64,000 nt of DNA from Atopsyche davidsoni (GCA_022113835.1 JAILWY010000006.1:1364001-1428000), one strand, 5' to 3'. Counted from the first letter of the stretch, positions 12,250 through 24,240 are shown. Made by a program: numbers and translations. Notes: generated from the letters alone by a model not told the origin.

Positions 12250-12490
12250 GACTGATTATTACGTTTATGCATTATGGATGAGGCGATGATTATGTATCCA
12301 GCCAGTTTCCTCAAATACGAGGTTTGCGATCAAAAAAGATACCAATCGAACACTTCCTCGGTAATTAATTTTCTCCGATCCAGAGCAAATGCGGAAAAAG
12401 TGCACCTACCTGCGAATGTACAGCTTCATTGTGAAAACAGATGCATGTGCGAAGCACGCGATCCAGGAGTAAAAAAACCAATGTGAAAAG
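12250..12490. other. Balanced block with homeodomain-type core
   Basis: A block of higher complexity holds GGTAATTAATTTTC (12,360-12,373), which includes a TAATTA homeodomain core. The plus frame is open for 70 codons from an ATG at 12,274, but the peptide has no recognised domain and no exon signals frame it. It ends about 275 bases before the piggyBac-like insertion. Confidence 0.25.
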
Positions 12491-12764
12491 TAAAGATATG
12501 AACAATAACACTCTAGGCTTTTTTATAAAAAAGGCTCCAACTTGACTTTAAATCTGGTGGAAATAATGTTTGTAAACTTCTTAAAAAATTCTAGAGATAC
12601 AAGTGTACAAAGATGTCTAAAAAAAAAGTTACTGGTGGTATTGTTTTTTTTCATTAATTATTCTTCTAATTGTCGTTATTGTTTTAAAGTGATACAACTC
12701 GTGTGTATTTACTACCATTTGATATGAATGCTGCAATGTCGTATACATGAATGATATTATGTTA

Positions 12765-12984
12765 TTAACACTAAACCTACCACGACCGGTCAATTGACCG
12801 GTTTTGTACTTTGGTATAGAAAATGGGCATATAATTTTATCTTTTTTGCACATTTGACTTCATGACTTTTTCTAATAATTAAATGCAAGTAATATTCTAT
12901 TTTTTTTTTTTTTTTGTATTGTGTATTTTTTGAGTTATGCTTGTAGTATACCCATTTCTACCACAACCGGTCAATTGACCGGTA
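12765..12984. repeat. Left end of the piggyBac-like element
   Basis: This end holds the TTAA, the terminal repeat, and two copies of the perfect 18-base palindrome ACCGGTCAATTGACCGGT. The inner copy is preceded by TATACCCATTTCTACCACA, which is also found inverted at the right end. A long T run (12,900-12,915) lies between the two palindromes. The arrangement suggests paired protein-binding sites. Confidence 0.85.
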
Positions 12985-13329
12985 GAACAATTTATTGCTT
13001 TATAAGGTTATCGGATCAGAAATTATGATGTACATGCATTTTCAACATATTACATTCAATTAAATGCACATTTCTGCAAATACTGTTGCGTTAGTTAGTT
13101 CAATCAAGATAACCGTGAATCATAAATTCAAGAATTTGACTAAAATTTTAGATTGAAAGTAGCATTTTAGTCCCGAAGCCCGGTGTGTACCCAAGATAAA
13201 ATTGATCTCAAAAGTTGGATACATAACATAAGAAAAGTAGACACAAACTTAAAGTATTAGTAGGTAGCTTTTATTTTATTTTGATATCTTTACTCAATTA
13301 CTAATACAGGTTACACTTTACCGAGAAAA

Positions 13330-14959
13330 ATGTCGAAACAATCAAAACAGTACAAGTTCTTAGAATATATAAATAATATTGACGAAGAGTTTTCGGAAAT
13401 GAATGAAGATAATTTTTGTGAAAATGAAGATATACAGGTTGAAAATGATCTATTAGTCAAGAGTTTGAATGTACAGTTACTGACGATGAAGAGGAAAATA
13501 TTGTGAATATATGCCGTGGACGAAAAAAAATGAGATTACTCTGAAGAAGAGATATAAAAAAATGAACAGCATGTTACGATTGGTGGAACTGTTTGGAAAG
13601 AAATACTAATAGGTGGTACACCTGCAAGATCACCACTTCATAACATTTTCAGGCAAGAAGTAGGCCCCACAGGATAGAGGGTAAAGTAAAGACTGCATTT
13701 TCGTTGATAATTGACCACCGTGTTATGAGCCATATAAGAATATGCAAAGAGAGTGTTAGGAGCCGATTGGAGTTTACCTCAAGATAAATTAGATGAATTT
13801 ATTGCAATTTTATATGCACGAGGTGCATATGGAGCAAATCATTTGAAAGTTTCTTTTTTGTGGAATAACATATAATAACATACAGAAACTATGAGCAGAC
13901 ATAATTTCACAGATATTCTCAAATTTATCCGTTTTGATAAAAAAGTGAACGGAGCCAACGTTTGAAAACAGACAAATTCGCCATAATATCTATGATATGG
14001 AATAAATTCATTGAGCACAGCGCAAACTGTTATAAACCGGGTGCTAATATTACTGTAGACGAACAGCTATTTCCAACTAAAGTAAGATGTAAATTTACGC
14101 AATACATGCCTAACAAGCCTGATAAATTTGGAATCAAATCTTGGTTAGCATCTGACGTCGATAGCAAATACATCATAAATGCAATTCCATATCTAAGAAA
14201 AGATGAAAATAGTCCCTCTTCAGTACCACTCACCGAATATGTTATACTCAAACTCATGGAACCATTTACGGGTTGCGGAAGAACTGTAACCACAGACAAC
14301 TTCTTTACAAGCAAGTCCCTAGCAACACAACTTCTAATGAAAAAAACAACTTTAGTTGGAACTATCCGCTCAAATAAAAGGAAATAATTACCAATAATTG
14401 CGAATCAAAAGAAAGATGAAAATTTTCACCACAGATAATTGTACTCTAAACCAAAAAAAAAGTTGTTTTACATAGTTCTAAACATAAATCAGTAACAGTC
14501 GATAACAATGATAAATGTTTACCTGAGACCGTTTCATATTATAATCAAACTAAATTTAGTGTAGGCATGACCGATCAAATGGCGAAGAAATATACCATAA
14601 AATCTAAGTCTTGCAGATGGCCTCTCCAAGTATTTTTCAATATCCTTGATTTAACTGGCATAGATGCCTGGATTTTTAACGAGCAAACGACAGAAGAAAA
14701 TATCTCGAGGTAAGATTTTTTACTCCAGTTAGCAGTAGAACTTGCCGCCGATTTTCGAGAAGCTTGTAAACAATCAAAAAAAGAAACAAATACGAAAGGG
14801 ACATTGCCTAAATCTACTACAGGTTCTTATCAAGGTAAGACGTGTCAAATAGATTATTGTAACGAAAGTAAAACAATCAAAATTTGTTCAAAATGTCAAA
14901 AAAATGTTTGCGGTAAATCTACATTGGAGACACCCTGTATATGTAAAAAAATGCTATGA
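13330..14959 (+). pseudogene. piggyBac-like transposase, broken by frameshifts and stops
   Basis: This is a DDE-type transposase of the piggyBac superfamily, which would cut and paste the surrounding element. The frame opens with an ATG at 13,330 and an acidic N-terminal region. A frameshift near 13,460 moves it to the frame with EFECTVTDDEEENIV. Further breaks follow near 13,540-13,560, 13,680, 13,790 and 13,960. Family motifs include GGTVWKE, an LPQDKLDEFIAILYARGAYG-type segment, TVDEQLFP with the first catalytic Asp (about 14,058), and TTDNFFTS with the second. The third catalytic position, in SVGMTDQMA, reads Gly where the family usually has Asp; the following Asp is kept. CRWPLQVFFNILDL and a Cys-rich zinc-finger tail (ICSKCQKNVCGK) complete it, with a stop at 14,957. 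The longest intact stretch is 13,962-14,387. Confidence 0.9.
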
Positions 14960-15082
14960 GCAATGAATTAAACATTATTTTTCTTTGTTTATGTAATAAA
15001 AATCGTTAGTACACATTTTTGTTTAGTTATAATAATGTTACTATGTTTATTTCCTTCTTAAATCCATATTTCATAGAAAACA

Positions 15083-15152
15083 CAATGACCGGTCATTTGA
15101 CCGGTTGTGGTAGAAATGGGTATATATCAAGTGCTGGTACGTTTAGTGTTAA
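15083..15152. repeat. Right end of the piggyBac-like element
   Basis: This end holds one near-perfect copy of the 18-base palindrome (15,088-15,105), the inverted TTGTGGTAGAAATGGGTATA stretch, the terminal repeat TGGTACGTTTAGTG and the TTAA. Unlike the left end it has no palindrome beside the tip, so the ends are asymmetric, as in other piggyBac elements. Confidence 0.85.
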
Positions 15153-15239
15153 ATATATAATAAACATATAAATACAACTTGTAAAGTACTGCTTCTTTAG
15201 TTTTAATAGCCATAAAGTACGGTGTACTCTGGCAAGCGC

Positions 15240-15362
15240 GTGATTAAATCATTATAGTTACGGCTCGCAAATCACAGGTTGGCCAGCCCAGCCGGCGTGA
15301 GGGGCTCATTAAGCTTCACACTGTCGTGTGTCGGCCAAGGGGGAAGGAATGAGAATCTTACA
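15240..15362. other. G+C-rich stretch before a tandem duplication
   Basis: The short block CCAGCCCAGCCGGCGTGAGG and its flanks precede the 127-base tandem repeat. No gene is visible. Confidence 0.25.
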
Positions 15363-15616
15363 CCTGATTGTGAACGTGTTAATCTGTAAGTTCTCGTGTG
15401 ATAACTCGGAAGACTGGAGTCGAACCGATTCGTTTGAATACTTCGTATCAAACAAGCAGACTAACGCGTATGTCCTCGAATCACTTAAGCCTGATTGTGG
15501 ATGTATTAATATGTAAGTACTCGTGTGATAACTCGGGGGACAGGAATCGGACCGATTCGTTTAAATCCTTCGTGACGAACAAGCACGCTAATGCGTATGT
15601 CCTCGAATAAATTAAA
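15363..15616. repeat. Tandem duplication, two copies of a 127-base unit
   Basis: CCTGATTGTG starts at 15,363 and 15,490. Both copies run through GATAACTCGG, GGACCGATTCGTTT or its variant, AAACAAGCA or its variant, and GCGTATGTCCTCGAAT. A third start (CCTG at 15,617) follows at the same spacing but decays within about 25 bases. The reading frame stays open through much of the array because the unit has few stops. I see no sign of selection for protein. Confidence 0.85.
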
Positions 15617-15639
15617 CCTGTACTGATTAATTAGTATTC

Positions 15640-18100
15640 GATTATTATAAAATCTATGGTAAATATTTCAGCGTACGCATCGTAATAACACATAAAGAAC
15701 GCAGCATATTGTGAAGTTTCACTAGACATATTCGTTATTATTATTACGTAATTTATGGTTTAATATCAGATTTTTATTATTACCTTTAGTAACTATTCAA
15801 TGACATCCTATTTTGCGTTGGTAAAATTTTATTAAAATAAACGTCCAAAATAAAAAAAACCATGCTATTGGCAAACTACTAATGCAGAAAAAGGGTTTTA
15901 TACACATATTTTCCATACATAACTCAATAAAGAAATACATGTAAGCTACCATCTATGCCACACCTTGTAAGCCCCACAGCCGATCAGTGGATAGCCACAT
16001 ACCTTATTATAACCATCGCTATAAGAAATATCGTATATTTACCAAACAAATTTAAAAAAAAATTTACTCCGTAAACAAAGAGCTTTCAAATACATGATAT
16101 CGTAGTATTAAACTTTTTAATGTAGTTGTGACTTTCCTGAAGATATTTTTAAGTATTGATTTTATCGTATGCAGGTCAATGGCTACAGATAAGTACCTGT
16201 TGATAAATAAGTAACGTCGTAGATTCAATCTCGCACGCTGGAGCGGCTTGTATGTAGAAAAAAACTGCACAAGAAATAAATGGGATTATAAACGAGTTAC
16301 TCTAATATGTGGTCGGTCCTGCGGCGTCGGTCAGAATTAAATCTTCCTCGGTGTGTATTTAGTTTTTAATTATTTTTGAACGTTTTAATTTAAGAGATGG
16401 CTTCCATGCGCACGGTAGCCCCTTATTATCGAATCAGGAAAGCATTTTACTCATTATTTCTACATAAAGTTGTGGTAGTTATTATGAATATTAATTAAGA
16501 AATTCAATTCAAAAATTGCTTTGAGGATTTATTAGCACAAACCATATTCGCCTAAGTACAGGTTTATGAAAGGTCACAAACCGATATAAAATCTTGCTGA
16601 ATTCAAATGCTTAATTTATATAATTATTTCTAGGATGAATGTTTCTTTGGTGCTAAAAAATAGTAGAATTTAATTATTAGAGATATATTAATTTAGTATT
16701 TTTTATAAATTAATCAATATTTTATAAGCTACTGCAATTCAAGGAAAACAAGGCATTCAAAGGGGATAGTTAGCGAGGATGCGAAATTTGCGACAGAGGC
16801 TGAATTTCAGGAATAAATCTGTGTTCTGTGAAATGATCAGCAATTTCTCTGAAGAGATGATGCATTCGAAAAATAAAGTGAAATTATATATTTTGGACGT
16901 ATTTCAGATTGATAATAAAAAAAATACAAAAAAAAACCCTCTTTGCTTAAAATAAAATAGACTTGAATAATTTTAGAATAATACTCTTTATTAAATATAA
17001 AATTAACAAGAAAAATTGCATAAAATTCTCAAATCTACTGTATTATGCGTATTTGATGTTAATTTTAATGTGGTATAAAAAAAACTCTACTAGTAATCTA
17101 TGCTTTATTACTTGTGTGGACAGCTACCCACATATATTCATAGGTTAACCTTGCCATATACTCTCAGGGGTAGCGATTAGATACATATAATTATTTTAAG
17201 ATAATCTGGATTAAGGTTATTAATTTTGAATTAAATAAGATAAACCACTTCGGCTTCATAAATTCGACGATATGAAATTGTTCATTAACTTAATGCGGAT
17301 AATGCGGCAAGAACTGGACTCGACGGAGAGGAAATGAGAGAAACGAAGCCAAGCGTTTCTTGGGATAATTAAACTCAGACCACTTGCTCACAATCAAATC
17401 ACGGAAACCGATTCATAAAAATGGACCGACAGGTGATTGAAGCAATTAATACAAGGTATTGATTGATATGAACTTAAACATGTTGATAGGTGCTTCCGAT
17501 TTTTTCAACGCTCTGAAAACCCATAAAATAAAATAATATTAATTGCTTTCTTTAAATTACTTATTAAACTAAGCGTCAAACATGTTTTTCATACAATTTA
17601 CCAATAATATTTTTGATTATAAAAAAATATATACAATATTATAATGTGTTTGCTCGGTATCCTTGAATAAGAGCACCTCTCCGAGAGAATGCTCATGTAC
17701 ACTGATATTATTGTTTTGTCTTTGAAAATATGCATATACTGTATTAAAAAACCTGTGACTTATTATTTCTCATCAATCCATTTTCTGTAAACTTCACAAC
17801 GAATCCCATAAGCCTCTACTCTTTTCAAATCTCCACCCACCGGGTATTTCAGTGCAATGTATGTAATCTTTGTCAGCTCTTGTATTAAAAAAAAGAAACT
17901 AATTTCATGGCATCTGTTAGTCAATTAGTTTTTCAATACTTTTTCATAGTATTCAATCATCGGTTTCAACATGGTGGCAGTAATTTTTATTAAATTATTA
18001 TTGCATTTTACATCGTAGCAAGCATCAAAACAAATCAACTTAACGCTGTCCATTGAAAGGTATCAAAATTAATTATTAATAGTAAATTTATGTAAGAAAA
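15640..18100. other. A+T-rich non-coding DNA
   Basis: No gene or structured element is supported. A slightly more complex stretch at about 16,190-16,440 and another at about 17,290-17,440 contain no recognisable signal. Confidence 0.45.
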
Positions 18101-18104
18101 TTAC

Positions 18105-18300
18105 AAGGTTTTTCTTTAGGAAACGCTCGGCGTAACTTATCCTAATCGATTGCTTCTGCTTTAAGATTTCCACAGTTGCAAAAGCTGTTGGGTAACATTC
18201 TGAATTAGGAGATACCGCCGGGCACGTACTGGGGGAAACAGAAAATGAAAAATTGCTTAGCCGGCGTGTCTTGCTCAAGTCGACATCTTACAATCCAAGA
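18105..18300. other. Candidate conserved non-coding block
   Basis: A balanced-composition stretch includes GGAGATACCGCCGGGCACG (about 18,209-18,227). The minus-strand 69-codon open stretch is not recognisable. Regulatory role is a guess from composition. Confidence 0.25.
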
Positions 18301-21300
18301 TAGAATCGAGAGATTAGTGAGCAAATATGTTTTACACCATAGTAGTATCTAGATCATGAGCGTGTAAATAATTCAACTTAAAAAATAGACTTCTCTCGTG
18401 CCGAATTGAAAATTATTATTTTTTAATTAACTTGCAATCATATTTGATATGAAGGACTTAAAATTTTAAAACAGTACTACTTTTTATATGATTCAACTTA
18501 ATCCATATTTAACACTATTCTTGAAGCAATGAGATGAGCTTGAAGAAATGGTTTGAACAATTGAGTTAAAGTCAAATATTTATATCGATAATAATTAACA
18601 TACACTTGCTACTGTATTATTAAAAACTTGATCAAGTGGCAATTTAGATTTAAATATAAACAAGTCAACATTTGACATTGATCATACAAAGTGACATTGT
18701 TAAGAGCGTATACGACTTGATTATATTTATTTTGATATAAATGTGTAATAAAACTATTTTAAGACAAAAAGTATTATCCTAACACATAATTTAAAGCAGT
18801 TAAATATATTTTATTTGAATACAAAAAACTTCCATGGCGTCCAAATACGATAAAGACTTGAACACCAATCAAGGTTTGTTTTATCATTTATATTAAATTT
18901 CCTCGTACAACATATTGGCCTACTCAAGTTGGCTATTGGTTCACAGTTAGGACTCGAGTCTTAAGAAAAATGCGAACAAAATCAATCAATACTGGAATGA
19001 AGCCATAACGATCCAATAAAGACAGTATTTAACCGAGCGGTAGATAATCACACCCGATGTGAACTGTCCAGTACAGGTACAGTTATTGTGAACGCCGATT
19101 AGTAGCGTATACCCTTAGTGGTTATTATTGTTTACTAGAGAAGAGAAGGTCGTTTGTTGAATCTAATATAACAACAAACATATAAGGCACATAATACTAC
19201 AACTATCTCTATATGTGAACTTAAAATAAACGAGTTCTTTTTACACTATACTTCTCAAGAAGAAAAACATATTTACTTGTATTTGACGTATCAGCATCAG
19301 GTAATTGATTATTTTTGTAGTGTTATAATAAGTAACTCGGTTTGGATTTTACAACGGAACCTTGTAACGTCAGTTAAAATTTGTATAACCACGAGACAGA
19401 TGGAAAGTAATTTGGAAATCTTGCACACACTATACATAATCAAAAAGACGTATTTCAATAATTCAATTTAAATAGTTCAGGCTTCTAATGTCGTCCACAT
19501 TTGACTTGCATTACTGAAAATATGATTTAAGAAGTCATGAACCTGCAGGAAGTTTCCTTTTTTTTTTTTTAAATCATTGACTCACGTTTAGTTTAACCTA
19601 AGACCAACTTTCGCTATGAAAATGTATATACCACCAGTACAAGTAAATCTGATGCATAAAAAACTCACATTCTTGGCCTTTTCAGGCTGGCTGAAAATTC
19701 AACCAGAAGCCTTTAAAGTGATTTTGTACACATGCTTCATTTTAATTTAATGCTAATAATGCATAAACCTATTACTGGTCGTTACATAAACCAAAAATTG
19801 AAATTCTCGCTAATCTGTTTATAGCATGCGATTACACTTATTATTTAAGAGCTTTTTAAAGTCGATTTATCAAATTAAGTATTACTTCAAATGTCGGTGT
19901 TATTAACATTTATTGAACATAAATATTTAAAGCTAGAATTTTTAAATCAAATATACTATATATTATGAAACAAAAATAATATTAAACCTGAGTGTAATCA
20001 GTATACTTAAATTGTAATTAAATACCATACACAATCTGATATTTTTTAACGCTTTAGAAATATATTAAGCTAAATATAGCTACCAAACCTAATTTAATAT
20101 ATTCTTGAAATAAGCTATTATTTTCTCAAGCTAATGACAACAATTATTTGCTACATGTGTTTTTTTTTTTTTTAATAAATATGGACACAAAAACCTACCT
20201 TTGGTATGTGTTATATGTAAATATTACCACAAAGGATATGTGAAATAATAACTTCCCCGCTGGGTTTTAATTTTGCTGACCTAAAAAATGTTTAAAGTGT
20301 TTAAAAATGTATATAAATATAATTTAGTATTCTTAAGCTTGTGTTTAAAATAAGTACAGTTTATCCTAAGGAAGCGTATTTTAACGGTTACTTTTAGTGT
20401 TACTCGTGGTTTATTTAAACGGCAACAACATCCGGGAACAAACTCCAACACCGTCAAAACTCTTCTATTGCAGTCCAGATCATAACATACGAAGTAGAAC
20501 ATGGCTTACGAAATTCTTCAAATAATCACATTCAACCCGCCTGGCCAAGGACGCCAGCCTATCACATTGCATATCTTGAATAATTATTAACGTGGTTTTC
20601 CGCTGAAACGCCTCAGTTTTGTTCATTTCTCAACACCTTTGTTTGTAAGTTGGCAGTTAATAGAATCACCAAGTCTCGCTGAATGGACTCGGATGCATTG
20701 TTAAACCATTTGAAGTGATATTTAAAACGCTGTGGGATTTTTCTGAATTCCAGACGAATGTCACAACTCCAGTGGATTTCAAAGTCTGTGAAGTGATACG
20801 AGGTGAGAAACACTATTCATTACAAAAATCGATCAATCTTAGCTGCAGGTGACATATTATGCATTTACAATTAAAAAACATTGCCAACCCATATTTCAAT
20901 TTCAGTGAGTACTACTTTGACTCATTATTTTGCTTTCGTTATCTTTTACATAAGCATACAGTTCTACATTGTAAATTACCAAACAAAATTTAAAAATATA
21001 CTTTACTGCAAATACTGTTTTTTTGTACTAATAGACGATTGACTTTTATTGCTGTGTGACTAAAATACTGCTTTAAACATTTTACTTTAGATAAAATACG
21101 ACTGCTTGAACTGTTGGGTATAAACCGATTCTTAATGTACGAGTATGTACCAATCTACTTACAGGTGTGTGACTCTATACAAGAAACCTTAATAGTGCAC
21201 ATTTTAAGGCTAATACCTTGATGTCCCAAATAAAAATGCTGTATTTTATATTATTGAAAGGGATTATAATGAAATGCAACTAGATAAACTCTACTTGTAA

Positions 21301-21830
21301 TACTTACATTTCGGTACAAAGAGCAGTTATATTTTTATAAATCTTTTAAATTGATAACTGGTAAATCTTAGCCTGAGAATATAACCAAACCAATCAAATA
21401 TAAAAATATTTTTGACGATAAAACTTCCGTGTAAACATATAGTTATATTTGTAAGAAATAAATAACTCGCACATATATGAAATATAAAAACATCAAACTT
21501 TTTTTGTGTAATTAGCGCGTTTAAATCTCGAAATCGCTCATTAAAAAAACTAACATAACATAAAAATGATTCGCAAGTATTTATGAATAAAAAAAGAAAG
21601 TCTCTTACGATTATGAATAACAGCTTAATTTTCACACGCAAAATAAAAAAAAAACACGTACTTATTCGCAAATTATTATAATATCAAAATAAGCTAAACA
21701 TCTTACTCGTATCAATATTGAATCAGCAATAAAATTTGACGGCACCTTAAGTAAAGCCCACTCATTCTTACAGAGTCATTTATCAAAGCGTGTACACAAT
21801 ACATACACACACATTTTCAACAATAGGACT
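18301..21830. other. Long A+T-rich stretch without recognisable genes
   Basis: This is the longest featureless part of the first half. Several open stretches of 60-114 codons are A+T-rich and encode Phe-, Ile- and Lys-rich peptides typical of non-coding sequence. A slightly more complex part lies at about 20,390-20,810, again without a motif. Confidence 0.45.
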
Positions 21831-21834
21831 TGGA

Positions 21835-22200
21835 TGATTTCAGATTAGACGCGGGCGAGATAAACTATGAAATCTGAAATCCATACGAACAATCTGTTCC
21901 GACGTTGTTAACGATATTGCAAGAACAGAGACAATCACCGCCGGGCATGGAGAAACTCCGGTTCCTGTCCTCCGTGACGTCACGGCTGGTTCACACGTAC
22001 CCTGGCCAGGCTGAAGGCAGCAACACAAGGCAATAAGTGATATTGCGGAAAATTATTAATTATTTGCGTGTGTTTTATTATAAGTGCGGCCATTTTGCAA
22101 ACATGACAGTGCGATAAATGACCTTTTGCGGCGAAATGGCATTCTGATACTTTGGGGGCGTTTCCCTGCTGGTTTCTTATTCGACAGCCTTATACCTTCA
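21835..22200. other. Candidate regulatory block around a CRE palindrome
   Basis: About 365 bases of balanced composition hold the CRE palindrome at 21,972. Further G+C-rich stretches lie near 22,080-22,180. No coding frame or RNA gene is recognisable. Confidence 0.35.
21972..21985. promoter_or_regulatory. CRE-type palindrome
   Basis: CCGTGACGTCACGG is a perfect 14-base palindrome with the full TGACGTCA cyclic-AMP response core bound by CREB/ATF bZIP dimers. It sits in the middle of a balanced-composition block, which supports a regulatory reading. Binding itself is an inference. Confidence 0.45.
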
Positions 22201-22920
22201 GCAGCGTTATTCATTGAACTGTGGTGCAATATATGCTATTTATAAATGCAGTATTAAAAATAAACCTTTTAACAAAACAAGAACCAGACACTTGGCTATA
22301 TAATCATGTTTTTAGAAACGTGGATTCTAGGGATAAAGTTGATTTTATAACAATTTTTTTTATTGGTGTACTCAAATATATATTTTACTTTGTGCCCATC
22401 ACTATCAAAAGTCAATAAATACTTATTTGCAGAATTTAACCTTTACAATTATTCTTCCTCCATAATTCAATTTCGATTGTATACTTGGCATTAATGTAAA
22501 ATACAATAATGACTGGTACGCTGCTCATAGCATTGTTATTTTTTTATTATTTTATGTGTTATTATGACTTTTAATAATAGTTTTTTTTAAAAGGTTAATA
22601 ATAAACGTAACATTTTAGAAGTAGAAAGAAAATTGAATATATGATGTACGGTCTAACAAGCATTTGCGCTGGAAAGATTATAAATACTTGAATATTGACT
22701 TAAAATTAAAAAGCGTTAAAATATTTAGTAATAATATATTTAAAAAAAATTATGTTAACTTTATTTTCTATCGCAATTTGTATTACAAATTATTGAATGC
22801 GCTATAAAATCACGTTATAATATAACTAGTTCTCGCAAGCAAGAATGATGGACTGAACTTAAAATGTTATATAATCGAATACACATCGATTCATTCCGGT
22901 TAACATGAACCCTACGAAAG
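22201..22920. other. A+T-rich non-coding DNA
   Basis: No gene, RNA gene or repeat is supported here. Confidence 0.45.
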
Positions 22921-22972
22921 AGAAATATTGCATTCCACATCGTAGTAGACGGATTTCCCATAAACGGACAGA

Positions 22973-23167
22973 ATGAAAAGTCGATTTGAGCATATTACCG
23001 ATTTCTCGATTCGACGCATTCTTGCGCTCGATCGACAGATTTCAACACAGAAGCGGCTGATGGATGGAGACTTCGACTATGGAATTGCTGGATTACTGCC
23101 AACCACCGATGAGGAAGCTGTGGTGGAATATGGAGACGATTCCTCACTAGCGAGATTCCCAGGATAA
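22973..23167 (+). CDS. Possible small reading frame with eh1-like repressor motif
   Basis: An ATG with A at -3 and an in-frame TAA four codons upstream opens 64 codons. The protein contains DFSIRRILALD at about residues 10-20. It resembles the eh1 motif (F-S-I-x-x-I-L) by which many homeodomain and other repressors bind Groucho. The C-terminal half is acidic. Codon use is less A+T-biased than the surroundings, and the region is a balanced-composition block. There is no clear splice donor within the frame and no homeobox nearby. It could be a small protein, a first coding exon whose donor I cannot see, or a non-coding conserved element with a chance frame. Confidence 0.22.
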   Translation: MKSRFEHITDFSIRRILALDRQISTQKRLMDGDFDYGIAGLLPTTDEEAVVEYGDDSSLARFPG

Positions 23168-23384
23168 TTTGATGAATAATGAATGAATCCGAAACTATAT
23201 TAAAATAATAAACATGATGGGAATTTTATCTTGAGATCGTTCTAACTTGTTTATACTTGTGACTTGAGATTGTCTTATAACGAATAAATAAAATTAATTT
23301 ATAAAGGGGTAATGAGTTATGATACTCAATTAGTTAGACTCACGTGGAAGACAGCATATGAAGATAAAATCACCAAATAAGACG

Positions 23385-23418
23385 GCTTACCTGCAAAGAG
23401 AAAAAATATACCAATTAG
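23385..23418 (-). other. Candidate recursive-splicing (ratchet) site
   Basis: Read on the minus strand: the branch-point pentamer CTAAT (23,418-23,414), about 20 bases including a TTTTTTCTCTTTGCAG acceptor ending at 23,391, then immediately the 5' splice site GTAAGC (23,390-23,385). A zero-length exon of this kind is the hallmark of recursive splicing in very long insect introns. Branch-point distance and pyrimidine tract are both good; the donor departs from GTAAGT at the last base. The site shares its strand and layout with the one at 43,564. Confidence 0.5.
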
Positions 23419-23419
23419 T

Positions 23420-23945
23420 AAGTGTACATTTTATAAAAAATAAAAATAAGATATCTATAATTAATATTAACATTTTCCTACATAAATGCACACCGTGGTT
23501 GTCAAAGTATCGTTGTAGGATGGCTTTAATATTTTTTACCATTGATTAATTTTTATTTTTGAGGCGTGCATTTGAAAAAAAAAGTTATTGGAAATGTGCA
23601 AGAGTTCTCACATCCGTGTATTTGTAAATATTTTATATATTTTTTAGTATTCGATTTAATAATAATAATTATAACATAGAAATTATTACTACATTGACTT
23701 ACATTAAAAAGTAAATTGATGGTCAATTCAAAAACTATTAATATTTTAATATTGTTAGTTATGACGGTATACTTTAGGATTTTAGGTGCAATATAAAACG
23801 ATAATAAAATTTATCGCTACAGGCATATAAATACATCCATCTAACAACATAGTTACTTACAATCTTGTCAGTGCTTCGAAGTGAAAGTAAATATGCAACC
23901 AATTAAGAACTTATAACCATAGGTATGAATTGTTGATAGCAAGAT
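23420..23945. other. A+T-rich non-coding DNA
   Basis: Nothing recognisable was found here. Confidence 0.45.
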
Positions 23946-24240
23946 TTCAGTCCCTTAATTATGTAATTTGCAGAGACATCTGCTGCATCTGGATGCAGTC
24001 GGTTTTAATTAGACGGACGATTAATGTTTCACCGATCCCCTGGACTGAAATAATAGAGCCTCGGCGCTCATTACGCGGAGAAAGCAACTCAAATAAGAGA
24101 CATCTTATTTTATGTGAGACGGAGGGGATGCTCGGCGTGAATTGGCAATAAATAAAGATGCGCGATTTAGAGAGGAAGCGAATAAACCTCACGCTGATTG
24201 AAGTTTATTAATACTGATTGAATGTGCGGTGATCGCTTCC
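23946..24240. other. Candidate conserved non-coding block
   Basis: This block has balanced composition and overlapping open stretches on both strands (73 and 77 codons), neither with a recognisable domain. Overlapping open frames on opposite strands are better explained by composition than by coding. Regulatory role uncertain. Confidence 0.25.

Larger units (their letters stand above)
12765..15152 (+). mobile_element. Decayed piggyBac-superfamily DNA transposon
   Basis: The element is bounded by TTAA at 12,765-12,768 and 15,149-15,152, the target duplicated by piggyBac elements. Inside these are terminal inverted repeats CACTAAACCTACCA (left) and CACTAAACGTACCA (right, read inward). Subterminal palindromes ACCGGTCAATTGACCGGT lie at 12,785-12,802 and 12,966-12,983, with a one-mismatch version at 15,088-15,105. 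A longer inverted repeat, TATACCCATTTCTACCACA plus palindrome, pairs 12,947-12,983 with 15,088-15,124. A full-length but frameshifted transposase remnant occupies the interior. The element spans 2,388 bases, normal for an autonomous piggyBac, but cannot make a working transposase itself. Confidence 0.93.

Noticed and set aside
12405..12416. Minus-strand CAG/GTAGGT donor-like site
   Set aside because: No pyrimidine tract for recursive splicing and no recognisable coding exon next to it.
21327..21671. 114-codon minus-strand open stretch rich in Phe, Ile and Leu
   Set aside because: Hydrophobic composition follows from A+T-rich sequence; no ordered membrane-protein features and no initiation context.
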